Shown: piece by piece, positions 15,374 through 22,738 of the stretch
How positions within the stretch are numbered: the stretch's first letter is position 1
Layout: every line of letters starts with the position of its first letter
Notes under the pieces: generated by a model
The model's database searches: none
Told to the model about the DNA's origin: nothing
What the model saw: only the letters and a program-made list of their open reading frames with translations
Made by a program: the position numbers and the translations under genes
Source of the DNA: Candidatus Levybacteria bacterium RIFCSPHIGHO2_01_FULL_38_26
GTDB taxonomy: Bacteria; Patescibacteriota; Microgenomatia; Levybacterales; UBA12049
Direction: 5' to 3'
NCBI GenBank assembly: GCA_001782075.1
Contig: MFNO01000034.1
Span: 1-32,757, forward strand
DNA length: 32,757 bases

Positions 15374-15415
15374 ATGATTTAAATCATTGCAATGTGACAT
15401 TATCTGCTTTATGAT
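15374..15415 (+). promoter_or_regulatory. FNR-like palindrome with -35/-10 of Cys-rich copper-island operon
   Basis: ATGATTTAAATCAT (15374-15387) is a perfect 14-bp palindrome matching TTGAT-N4-ATCAA at eight of ten positions. TTGCAA (15387-15392), a 17-nt spacer and TATGAT (15410-15415) form the promoter. The box centre is 29.5 bp before the -10, exactly as at 11765, giving about -41.5 for a start near 15422. Confidence 0.6.
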
Positions 15416-15448
15416 GGATTTGTTGTATAAAAGGGAGGTGAGAGACAT

Positions 15449-15586
15449 ATGATGGGACAGTGGGGATATGGAGACATGATGGGCTGGGGCGGAGGAAATC
15501 TTTTGGGATTCCTATTCTTGATTTTAGTTCTTGTTAATCTAATTCTTCTTGCCGTTTGGCTTTGGAAACAGGTTCAGAAGAAATGA
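15449..15586 (+). CDS. Tiny Met/Trp/Gly-rich membrane protein (45 aa)
   Basis: ATG at 15449 with Shine-Dalgarno GGGAGGTG (15433-15440) opens 45 codons. Residues 1-16 (MMGQWGYGDMMGWGGG) are very rich in Met, Trp and Gly, followed by one membrane helix (18-38) and a basic tail KQVQKK. Four Met and three Trp outside the helix could offer soft-metal ligands. Similar tiny MMG/W proteins occur near copper genes in other bacteria. It heads a three-gene unit; the next gene starts 3 nt after its stop. Confidence 0.75.
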   Translation: MMGQWGYGDMMGWGGGNLLGFLFLILVLVNLILLAVWLWKQVQKK

Positions 15587-15589
15587 CAA

Positions 15590-15859
15590 ATGGTTAGTAA
15601 GCTATTTTTTGTTCTATTAGCACTTGTAGCGCTAGTGGGTGGGAATACTTTGCTTGGAATTGCAGGCAGCGGTTGCGCGGCGTGCGGCCTGCCTGTTTTC
15701 TCTATCCTTGGTTTAAGCGGAAGCATTCTTGCTTTACCCTTCCATGGTCTTGAACTTTCATATTTGGCGGTCGTTCTTTTGTCAATTTCTTTTTATCTTT
15801 TATTAAGATCGGTTTTTGAAAAAGAATACTGCGCGATTCCATTGAGAAAAAACATATGA
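15590..15859 (+). CDS. Small membrane protein with GCAACG (CxxC) motif
   Basis: This 89-residue protein has about three hydrophobic segments. Its notable motif is SGCAACGLPVFSILGLSG (Cys29, Cys32), with His52 in LPFHGLELSYLA and Cys81 near the C-terminus. A membrane CxxC plus His suggests metal transfer or redox activity, but I recognise no named family. It starts 3 nt after the tiny Met/Trp protein and overlaps the Cys-rich gene by 4 nt (ATGA), so the three genes form one translational unit. Confidence 0.75.
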   Translation: MVSKLFFVLLALVALVGGNTLLGIAGSGCAACGLPVFSILGLSGSILALPFHGLELSYLAVVLLSISFYLLLRSVFEKEYCAIPLRKNI

Positions 15860-16431
15860 AGAAAAATCTTTTACTATTCACACTGCTTATTCTTACAGGT
15901 TTCCTTGGTTATATGGCGTTTTTTTGGAATGGAGAACCTTCGGAAAAAGGCACAATTAACAATCCGTTGTTTGCTCGCTTTCAAGTTTTGGCTTCGGAAG
16001 GGAATTCTTCCTGTTCGGGAGCATTTACTGATTCTATATCCTCAATGACGGATGATTCCAGAATCAAAGGCTCCTGCTGCAGCCCTATGAGTTGGCATAG
16101 ATACGAGGAGCAGGTGGAGGGATTGAAAAAATATAAAGATATTTCTGAAATTCCACCTGATCCTTACGATATAGACGCCGAACTTGCCAAGAAATTAAAG
16201 AGTCATTATGATGATGTGCTTTCAGAAGAAGAACAAAAAGCATATGACTACGCAATGGCAAATTCTCACGAGAAAGGACCGTGCTGCTGCAAATGTTGGC
16301 GATGGTATGTTTATGGAGGACTGGCAAAGTTTTTGATTAAAGAAAAGGGTTTTGGTGGAGAGCAAATTACAGAAGTTTGGAATCTCTCGGACGGTTGCGG
16401 AGGAGAAGGAGACCACGTAGACCATTCTTAA
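15856..16431 (+). CDS. Cys-rich extracytoplasmic protein, unknown
   Basis: This 191-residue protein has a signal or anchor (3-23) and then a soluble domain with eight cysteines: Cys53, Cys74-Cys75 in KGSCCSPMSWHRY, Cys143-Cys145 and Cys147 in KGPCCCKCWRWYVYGGLAKF, and Cys181, with His187 and His190 near the end. Between the clusters is a conserved-looking IPPDPYDIDAELAKKLKSHY. I recognise no Pfam family by eye. The ligand density suggests binding of copper or another soft metal outside the membrane. It is translationally coupled to the CxxC membrane protein, and a multicopper oxidase follows. Confidence 0.75.
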   Translation: MKKNLLLFTLLILTGFLGYMAFFWNGEPSEKGTINNPLFARFQVLASEGNSSCSGAFTDSISSMTDDSRIKGSCCSPMSWHRYEEQVEGLKKYKDISEIPPDPYDIDAELAKKLKSHYDDVLSEEEQKAYDYAMANSHEKGPCCCKCWRWYVYGGLAKFLIKEKGFGGEQITEVWNLSDGCGGEGDHVDHS

Positions 16432-16443
16432 CAAGACTTAGCG

Positions 16444-16449
16444 TATAAT
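16444..16449 (+). promoter_or_regulatory. -10 element for leaderless multicopper oxidase mRNA
   Basis: Consensus TATAAT at 16444-16449 lies 7 nt before the ATG at 16457. No clear -35 is seen. This gene may also be read from the operon upstream. Confidence 0.5.
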
Positions 16450-16456
16450 AATTGTT

Positions 16457-18010
16457 ATGAGCAAAGCGAATAGAATATTTATTGCAATTCTTATTGGGAT
16501 AGTTTTGATTGGCTTGGGAGTATATTTCTATGTTGGTAAATTTTCATCTCCAACAAATTTTCCATTGGTAAAAGAGCATGAAATAGTAGAGCTTAGAGAT
16601 GGTCAAAGTTATGATATTACTGCGAGTTTTGTGATAAATGAAATAAACGGTCAGAGAGTAAAGATGCTTGCTTATAACGGTTCGATTCCCGGTCCTTTGA
16701 TAAAAGTTCCTCAAGAGGCAGAAATAACGATAAATTTCAAAAATGATGCCGATGTTGATTCGACTATTCATTCTCACGGAATAAGAGCAGAGAACAAATT
16801 TGACGGAGTTCCCGATGTGACTCAGAAACCGGTTAAACCGGGAGAGAGTTTTACCTATAAACTAAAATTTCCGGACGCTGGAGTTTACTGGTATCATCCT
16901 CATGTACGTGAAGATTATGCTCAGGAATTAGGGCTCTATGGGAATTTTATAGTCACGCCAAACGAGAAAGATTATTGGGCAGAGGTTGATCGGGAAGAGG
17001 CAATTTTTTTGGACGATATTCTTATGCTAGATGGACAGATTGCGCAGTTTAATAAAGATATAGTAGATCACACGCTTATGGGAAGATTTGGTAATGTAAT
17101 GCTTGTGAATGGGAGAGATGATTATAAATTGGACATCAAGCAAGGAGAAAGAGTTCGGTTTTATGTTACAAATTCTGCCAACACAAGGGTTTTCAACTTT
17201 TCTATTCCCAATACCCGCATGAAATTGGTTGGAGGAGACAATGGTAAATACGAGCGTGAAGAATGGGTCGAATCAGTAATTTTAGGGCCATCAGAGCGAG
17301 CAGTTGTGGAGATTTGGTTTGAGGAGAATGGAGAATATCAAATTGTACACAAGACGCCTGATAAAACTTATGAGATGGGAATAATTGCGGTTGCAGAACA
17401 ACCTGTTACTGTTTCTTATCTTTTAATCCCTAGAGAAAATCAGGATTTTATCGATTCTCTTAATTCTATCCGTTCTCTTTTTGGAAAACCTGCTGATAGA
17501 GCCTTAAATTTAACAATCGACATGATGGGTGGAATGACGAGTCAAGAAGGTGGGCATATGATGCCGGATGGATCTATGATGAGTAATAGCATGATGATGG
17601 GAGATTCAGATGAAAAAATTGAATGGGAAGATGAGATGGGCATGATGAACGCGATGTCTACAAACAAGACTTTAAAATGGAAACTGGTTGATGGTGAGAG
17701 CAGAAAAGAAAATATGGATATTGATTGGGAATTCAAAAAAGGAGATAAAGTAAAACTAAAACTTTTTAACGATCCCGAATCAGACCATCCAATGCAGCAC
17801 CCGATTCATATTCACGGTCAACGCTTTCTGGTCGTAAAAACAAATGGAGTCCAAAACCAAAATCTGGTATGGAAAGATACGGTTTTAGTTCAAAAAGGAG
17901 ACACTGTTGAATTACTGGTTGACATGGATAATCCAGGAGATTGGCTTGTCCATTGTCATATTCCGGAACATATGGAATCTGGCATGATGAGCGAATTTAA
18001 AGTAATTTAA
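16457..18010 (+). CDS. Multicopper oxidase (CueO-like), membrane-anchored
   Basis: This 517-residue protein has an N-terminal anchor (7-27) and cupredoxin domains. All copper motifs are present: HSHG (His105, His107), WYHPHV (His147, His149), HPIHIHG (His448, His451, His453), and HCHIPEHMESGM (His499, Cys500, His501, His505, Met510). The trinuclear and type 1 centres are therefore complete. A Met-rich insert (356-400, for example MMPDGSMMSNSMMMGD) resembles the Cu(I)-oxidase segment of CueO. The likely job is oxidation of toxic Cu(I) outside the membrane, using O2. It has no Tat motif. It sits between the Cys-rich set and the csoR/copB genes. Confidence 0.94.
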   Translation: MSKANRIFIAILIGIVLIGLGVYFYVGKFSSPTNFPLVKEHEIVELRDGQSYDITASFVINEINGQRVKMLAYNGSIPGPLIKVPQEAEITINFKNDADVDSTIHSHGIRAENKFDGVPDVTQKPVKPGESFTYKLKFPDAGVYWYHPHVREDYAQELGLYGNFIVTPNEKDYWAEVDREEAIFLDDILMLDGQIAQFNKDIVDHTLMGRFGNVMLVNGRDDYKLDIKQGERVRFYVTNSANTRVFNFSIPNTRMKLVGGDNGKYEREEWVESVILGPSERAVVEIWFEENGEYQIVHKTPDKTYEMGIIAVAEQPVTVSYLLIPRENQDFIDSLNSIRSLFGKPADRALNLTIDMMGGMTSQEGGHMMPDGSMMSNSMMMGDSDEKIEWEDEMGMMNAMSTNKTLKWKLVDGESRKENMDIDWEFKKGDKVKLKLFNDPESDHPMQHPIHIHGQRFLVVKTNGVQNQNLVWKDTVLVQKGDTVELLVDMDNPGDWLVHCHIPEHMESGMMSEFKVI

Positions 18011-18025
18011 CCTTCGCTGAATTAA

Positions 18026-18054
18026 TATCGTACATCGTAGGTACGTTAACGATA
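18026..18054. repeat. Hairpin between convergent genes
   Basis: TATCGT (18026-18031) pairs with ACGATA (18049-18054), and CGTAC (18029-18033) pairs with GTACG (18041-18045); the two stems overlap and compete. No T-run follows on either strand. It may be a terminator-like or repeat element in the 74-nt gap. Confidence 0.35.
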
Positions 18055-18084
18055 CGGGATTGTTATAGATATAACACATCGGTA

Positions 18085-18795
18085 TCAGGCCTGTGTATCC
18101 TTTGGTTCTTCCTCCGCCAAAACAAACCTCGCCCGAATATCTTTAAGTTTTTCTTGATCAAATGGTAATCCCAGACTAAAACCCTCCAGCGCTAGAACAT
18201 TTGTGTATTCATTTGAAGTAGCTAGAGGCCCAAAATCAGCAGGGTAATACTCTAAAAAGAGTATCTCACCATGATTACTTAAGAAGTACTGGTCAGGTCG
18301 TGCTTCAAAACGGCCCCTCCCAGGTATATTTATTAATACTCTCAATCTTTTTAATAAATCTTGCATTTCTCCAGGAAATTCCAACTTCTTGTCTTCTAGT
18401 TCTTTATTAAATCCAACTCTTTTTAATTCATGTGTATCCGACCATATGAATAGAAGCACTGAATTGTCTGCTGTATTTATATCTATGGGTTTTTTTAATT
18501 CGTCCCGCATACGCTCTACCTTTTCTATTCTGGTCTTAATGTTGAAATCTGCAGGATCTATTGGGTAGCCTTCTTCTGGGTTAAATGGAAGTATATAATT
18601 TTCTCTCTCTGGATCATCCATATCCAAGCCTAGCATAGCAGATATTTCTAGAGGAATTTTCAGTCGTTCTCCAATATTTAGCTTAATTGCGCATGTAAAA
18701 CCTGGTGCATATTCTGGATCAAATGGATTAATGTCTTCACCAAGTGAGACTTCTCTTTCTGATTTAGGCTGTTCTTTTTCTGGAGTACTGTCCAT
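18085..18795 (-). CDS. Unknown soluble acidic protein
   Basis: This 236-residue protein has one Cys (FTCAIKLNIGERLKIPLE), many Asp, Glu and Pro residues and no membrane segment. I recognise no family. TAAAAT (complement of 18802-18807) lies 6 nt before the ATG, with TTGCAA 18 nt further upstream, giving the leaderless pattern. It interrupts the copper island on the opposite strand, and nothing in it suggests metal binding. ORF length and promoter make it likely real. Confidence 0.65.
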   Translation of the reverse strand: MDSTPEKEQPKSEREVSLGEDINPFDPEYAPGFTCAIKLNIGERLKIPLEISAMLGLDMDDPERENYILPFNPEEGYPIDPADFNIKTRIEKVERMRDELKKPIDINTADNSVLLFIWSDTHELKRVGFNKELEDKKLEFPGEMQDLLKRLRVLINIPGRGRFEARPDQYFLSNHGEILFLEYYPADFGPLATSNEYTNVLALEGFSLGLPFDQEKLKDIRARFVLAEEEPKDTQA

Positions 18796-18957
18796 GATGT
18801 TATTTTACGTTTTCTGATCGTCAAATTGCAAATTTTCTAGGTTGTGTCTGCAGGTATTTACTTCAAGCTTAACATAAACATAAACAAACATACTATATCA
18901 TCGTGTTAATTCTGCCATGACATAAATTAGACGATAATATAGTAATCGTTGTTTGTC

Positions 18958-18986
18958 TTGACAAATCCCCCTAGGGGGGATATAAT
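18958..18986 (+). promoter_or_regulatory. Consensus promoter with CsoR-type operator in the spacer
   Basis: TTGACA (18958-18963), a 17-nt spacer, and TATAAT (18981-18986) form a perfect sigma70-type promoter. ATCCCCCTAGGGGGGAT (18965-18981), with a perfect 12-bp core palindrome CCCCCTAGGGGG, fills the spacer. G/C-tract palindromes around TA are known CsoR operators, so bound CsoR would block polymerase. The ATG at 18995 is 8 nt from the -10. Confidence 0.88.
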
Positions 18987-18994
18987 TTTTTCAT

Positions 18995-19264
18995 ATGTAT
19001 AGACCTAAAAATACACAAGAAAGAATTCTTCATAGACTTAAAATTGTTCAAGGGCATCTGGGAAAAGTAATTGGCATGGTTGAAAGCGACCAATACTGCA
19101 TTGACGTGATTCACCAATCCCAGGCAGTTCAGAGAGCACTGGAAGAAGCGGATGCGGTAATTTTGGAAAATCATCTTAAAACATGCGTTGTTGACCATAT
19201 AAAAAAAGGTAATGTAAAAGTTTCAACAGAAGAAGTAATGAAAGTTTTCAGAAAGTCCGCCTAA
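18995..19264 (+). CDS. csoR: CsoR copper-sensing repressor
   Basis: This 89-residue all-helical protein matches CsoR. The Cu(I) ligand triad is Cys35 (SDQYCIDVIHQ), His60 and Cys64 (ENHLKTCV), the same spacing as in known CsoR. Cu(I) binding releases DNA. The ATG lies directly after its own promoter, whose spacer contains a GC palindrome that should be its operator, so autoregulation is likely. It is the first gene of a probable unit with 19342-22726. Confidence 0.93.
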   Translation: MYRPKNTQERILHRLKIVQGHLGKVIGMVESDQYCIDVIHQSQAVQRALEEADAVILENHLKTCVVDHIKKGNVKVSTEEVMKVFRKSA

Positions 19265-19269
19265 GCTTG

Positions 19270-19307
19270 CTTCAGCGCTTTTCAGTATTATTCATAGCGC
19301 CCTGAAG
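19270..19307 (+). repeat. Hairpin between csoR and the next gene
   Basis: CTTCAGCGCT (19270-19279) pairs with AGCG-CC-CTGAAG (19296-19307) with a two-base bulge. The sequence AGAGCGCTTGAGCGGCGGAC follows. It could tune read-through from csoR or be a degenerate dispersed repeat; no T-run is present. Confidence 0.45.
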
Positions 19308-19341
19308 AGCGCTTGAGCGGCGGACAAAGGGAGGTGATTTT

Positions 19342-19572
19342 GTGAAAAACATTGATGAAATGATGTATGAATTGCCGATAGTTGGTATTGTGATGAGAAG
19401 AAATTATGCCTATTTCAAACAAAATACGGCTATAGCCAATTTGATGCACATAACATTTGGTCTTGGAATAGGATTGCTTTTAGCAAACAGGGATTTATTG
19501 GGATTAGGATTAATATTTATTTTCATAAGTCTTTCGGGTCATATTTATGCGTTCGTGAAAGGAGGGAAATAA
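19342..19572 (+). CDS. Small membrane protein, unknown (76 aa)
   Basis: GTG at 19342 follows a strong AAAGGGAGGTGATTTT. The 76 residues hold two membrane segments (about 33-50 and 53-72) after a polar N-terminus MKNIDEMMYELPIVGIVMRR. I cannot assign a family. It lies between csoR and the flavin reductase, 5 nt before the latter, so it is part of the copper unit. Confidence 0.7.
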   Translation: MKNIDEMMYELPIVGIVMRRNYAYFKQNTAIANLMHITFGLGIGLLLANRDLLGLGLIFIFISLSGHIYAFVKGGK

Positions 19573-19577
19573 GAAAC

Positions 19578-20642
19578 ATGCATGGACACTTTCCGCCTAA
19601 TCATTCTGGATCTTCAATGAAGAAGGTGGCATTTGAAGTCGCTTTGAAGGGTAAAAAACAAATAGCAAAGGGAACGATGGCTTTTGTTTTTGAGAAGCCG
19701 AAAGGGTTTCATTTTAGAGCAGGCCAGCATATACGAATGACTCTCATTGGTCCTCCTGCCAGCCCGCCTGCCGAGCAGAGCGAGGCGGCCAGGGAAACAG
19801 ATAGCGAGGGCAACAGTCGATTTTTTTCACTTGCAAATTCTCCCCAAGAAAAAGAATTGGTTATCGCGCTCAGAATGCGGGATACGGCATTCAAAAGAAC
19901 TCTTAGAAATATGCAAATTGGAGACAAAGTACGCATAGAGATACTACTGGATAGTCCGCACGGATCATTTGCAATGCATGATGATTCTTCAATTCCAGCG
20001 GTTTTCTTGATCGGAGGAATCGGAATAGTTCCCGCGTTCTCTATGATCAAAGACGCAATAGAAAGAAAACTGCCGCATAAAATCTTTTTGTTCTATTCAA
20101 ACAGGCGGCCGGAGGACGCTGCGTTTTTAGGGGAGCTTAAAAATTTGGCAAAACAAAACCCCTCCTTCAAATTAATTTCAACCATGACTGAGGTCCAAAA
20201 GTCAGCAGTAGCATGGCGAGGAGAAACTGGATATATAGATTACGAGATGCTAAAAAGATATGTGGATGATCTTAAGTCCCCGATTTATTATATTTCGGGA
20301 CTGCCGGAAATGGTTAGCTCGATGAAGACAATGCTTACAGACGAAGGCATAAGTGAAAACAATATACGCGCTGAAGAGTTTACAGGATTCAATCTGAATG
20401 AAATTCAAAATTCCACCAATCAAAACAGGAAGAGCCATTTTGCACTCATTGCAGTAGTATTGGTTATCTTCGTGGTGGCTGTTCTGCACTTCTTTGCCGC
20501 TAGTTCAGTATTCAAATCAGGCATTGATACACCCTTCCTTAAAAATCCGATTTTCTATTTCATGATTGTTTTAATACTTATCGTTATTCCGTTCAAGTTT
20601 AAGCATTTACTGGGTTTCATGAATAGTAAAAGGAAAAAATAA
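19578..20642 (+). CDS. Flavin reductase-like (FNR-fold) protein with C-terminal membrane tail
   Basis: This 354-residue protein has an FAD-binding domain (HFRAGQHIRMTL at 45-56, RFFSLANSP at 81-89) and an NAD(P)-binding domain (VFLIGGIGIVPAFSMI at 142-157, YYISGLPEMV). Two membrane helices follow (289-310, 325-341), which is unusual for the family. No Fe-S domain is present. It could pass electrons from NAD(P)H to a membrane acceptor. Residues 61-72 (ASPPAEQSEAAR) interrupt the usual MTLIGPP-ETDSEGN link and come from an 81% GC insert at 19758-19793. ATG at 19617 is an alternative start. Confidence 0.85.
   Translation: MHGHFPPNHSGSSMKKVAFEVALKGKKQIAKGTMAFVFEKPKGFHFRAGQHIRMTLIGPPASPPAEQSEAARETDSEGNSRFFSLANSPQEKELVIALRMRDTAFKRTLRNMQIGDKVRIEILLDSPHGSFAMHDDSSIPAVFLIGGIGIVPAFSMIKDAIERKLPHKIFLFYSNRRPEDAAFLGELKNLAKQNPSFKLISTMTEVQKSAVAWRGETGYIDYEMLKRYVDDLKSPIYYISGLPEMVSSMKTMLTDEGISENNIRAEEFTGFNLNEIQNSTNQNRKSHFALIAVVLVIFVVAVLHFFAASSVFKSGIDTPFLKNPIFYFMIVLILIVIPFKFKHLLGFMNSKRKK
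19758..19793 (+). repeat. 36-bp GC-rich in-frame insert, repeat-like
   Basis: The 36 bp encode twelve extra codons between GPP and ETDSEGN of the flavin-binding domain, where relatives usually read PPETDAEGN directly. They are 29/36 G or C in an AT-rich gene and imperfectly palindromic (CCTGCC.AGCCCGCCT against AGGCGGCCAGG). This suits a mobile palindromic repeat tolerated as coding sequence. Confidence 0.6.
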
Positions 20643-20653
20643 TTGCAAAAACT

Positions 20654-22726
20654 GTGAAAACTTATACCTGTCCGATGGATCCGGATGTTGTCAGTGAAAA
20701 ACCGGGAGATTGTCCTAAGTGCGGAATGAAGCTGGTTCAGATGGCATCCTCTCATGAGGATCATGGAGAACATCATGCTTCGATGGAAATTGAGTTTAGG
20801 AACCGTTTTTTTATCACTCTTCCTTTTGTAATTCTCGCGATTATCCTGTCACCGAATATCCAAAAATGGCTTCATTTCAATCTTGATTTTTTCGGGCGTG
20901 AACTTGTACTTTTTGCAATTGGCACTTTTATATTTTTTATAGGTGGAATTCCTTTTTTTAAAGCAGCAAGAGGCGAAATTTCGCACAAAAATCCCGGAAT
21001 GATGACTCTTGTAGCATTTGCTATAACTGTCGGGTACACATTTTCTGTTGCCGCGACTTTTCTTTTTCCCGGAGAATCACTATATTGGGAGATCGCGACG
21101 CTTATTTCTGTTTTTTTACTCGGACACTGGCTTGAGATGCGGGCTGTCAGGGGTACAACAGGCGCACTTTCCGAGCTTGCAAAACTCATACCGATTCAGG
21201 CTCACTTATTAAAGAACGGAAAAATAAGCGACGTTAAAACAAGTGAGGTTCAGATTGGGGACAGGCTTTTGGTAAAGCCTGGTGAAAAAGTTCCGATTGA
21301 CGGGATAGTAATTGAAGGTGAGAGTTCTGTTAATGAGTCGATGGTGACTGGAGAATCACGGCCTGTTGGCAAAAGAAAAGAGGACAAGGTAATAGGAGGG
21401 ACTCTGAATCAAGACGGATCACTTACAATTGAGATTTCAAAGACCGGATCGGATACCGCTATTTCTCAGATCATGAAACTCATCCGTGAAGCGCAAGGAT
21501 CAAAACCGAATGTTCAGCATTTGGCAGATCAGGCAGCAGGAATACTATTTTATATTGCGGTTTTTGCCGGGATGGGCTCATTTATTTTCTGGCTTTTTTT
21601 ATTTCCTCATGGCGCAATCTTTGCCGCGACAATCGCGGTCGCGGTTGTTGTTGTTGCCTGTCCTCATGCTTTGGGTCTTGCGATTCCGACGGTCACGACT
21701 ATCACATCAACGCTTGGCGCCAAAAATGGGATTTTGATAAAGGATATGAAAGGTCTTGAGATAGCCAGAAAGGTTAATTACGTTGTTTTTGACAAAACAG
21801 GAACATTGACAAAAGGAGAGTTTGGAGTCTCAGAAATCATAATTAATTCAAAATTCAGAATTCAGAATTTAGAATTGTTGAGGTTGGCTGCCGGGATCGA
21901 AAGTCATTCTCAACACTCAATTGCTCAAGGAATCATAAAGGAGGCAGAGGATAAAAAATTAAAAATACCGGATGTTGAAAATTTTAAATCCTTTCCCGGA
22001 CGAGGCGCGACCGGCGCCATTGATAACAACAGAGTTACAGTTGGAAATTCAAGAATGATGAGAGATGAGGGAATTAAAGAGGATGCAATTAAAAAACTTA
22101 AGACAACAAGAGTCGGAACTATAGTATATGTGGCAGTTGATAAAGAATTAACAGGCGCTCTTGTGTTGTCGGATCTTATTCGGGATGAATCAAAAGAAGC
22201 GATTGAAAAACTGCACGGGATGGGAATAAAAGTGGCGATGCTTACAGGAGATGTTAAAGATGTTGCGGATGACGTAGGGAGGAAATTAAATTTAGATACT
22301 GTTTTTTCGCAAGTTTTGCCTGATGACAAAGTAAATAAGGTGCGGGAGCTTCAAAGAGATGGAAATATTGTCGCAATGGTTGGAGATGGCGTGAATGATG
22401 CTCCGTCTTTGACTCAGGCACATGTTGGGATCGCGATCGGAGCAGGAACAGATGTCGCGGTAGAGTCCGCCGATATAGTTCTTATGAAAAATAATCCGAT
22501 GGATGTTGTAAAAGCGATATCTCTTAGTCGAAAGACAAACGATAAAATGGTGCAAAATCTTGTCTGGGCTACAGGATACAATGTTTTTGCAATTCCAACT
22601 GCCGCAGGAATTCTTTATCCGTCGTTTGGCGTACTTCTTCGTCCGGAATGGGCGGCGATTCTGATGAGCGCCTCATCAATAATTGTTGTATTCAACGCTC
22701 TTCTTTTACGCAGGACCACGTTATGA
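20654..22726 (+). CDS. copB: Copper P1B-type ATPase, CopB-like
   Basis: This 690-residue protein has a short N-terminal metal-binding motif (TCPMDPDVV then CPKCGM; Cys6, Cys20, Cys23) and a His-rich strip (34-41). TGES is at 232-235, the membrane motif is CPH at 336-338 (ACPHALGLAIP), phosphorylation is at Asp380 in DKTGTLTKG, and the hinge is MVGDGVNDAP (576-585). CPH with C-terminal GYN and MSASSIIVVFNA is typical of CopB-type copper exporters. The normally conserved HP is HS (His421-Ser422 in SHSQHSIAQ). A repeat-derived segment lies at 398-408. The start is GTG, 11 nt after the previous stop, with no Shine-Dalgarno. Confidence 0.92.
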   Translation: MKTYTCPMDPDVVSEKPGDCPKCGMKLVQMASSHEDHGEHHASMEIEFRNRFFITLPFVILAIILSPNIQKWLHFNLDFFGRELVLFAIGTFIFFIGGIPFFKAARGEISHKNPGMMTLVAFAITVGYTFSVAATFLFPGESLYWEIATLISVFLLGHWLEMRAVRGTTGALSELAKLIPIQAHLLKNGKISDVKTSEVQIGDRLLVKPGEKVPIDGIVIEGESSVNESMVTGESRPVGKRKEDKVIGGTLNQDGSLTIEISKTGSDTAISQIMKLIREAQGSKPNVQHLADQAAGILFYIAVFAGMGSFIFWLFLFPHGAIFAATIAVAVVVVACPHALGLAIPTVTTITSTLGAKNGILIKDMKGLEIARKVNYVVFDKTGTLTKGEFGVSEIIINSKFRIQNLELLRLAAGIESHSQHSIAQGIIKEAEDKKLKIPDVENFKSFPGRGATGAIDNNRVTVGNSRMMRDEGIKEDAIKKLKTTRVGTIVYVAVDKELTGALVLSDLIRDESKEAIEKLHGMGIKVAMLTGDVKDVADDVGRKLNLDTVFSQVLPDDKVNKVRELQRDGNIVAMVGDGVNDAPSLTQAHVGIAIGAGTDVAVESADIVLMKNNPMDVVKAISLSRKTNDKMVQNLVWATGYNVFAIPTAAGILYPSFGVLLRPEWAAILMSASSIIVVFNALLLRRTTL
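21845..21876 (+). repeat. Tandem AATTCA-type repeat inside copB
   Basis: Four consecutive units, roughly AATTCAA, AATTCAG, AATTCAG and AATTTAG, encode NSKFRIQNLEL in a surface loop between the phosphorylation site and the nucleotide-binding domain. The reading frame is kept. The low-complexity repeat contrasts with the rest of the gene and may be an inserted dispersed repeat. Confidence 0.5.
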
Positions 22727-22738
22727 TAAAATCTTGAG

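Noticed and set aside
18958-18994. GC palindrome before csoR as a transcription terminator
   Set aside because: It lies between the -35 and -10 of a consensus promoter, so an operator role fits better than termination.
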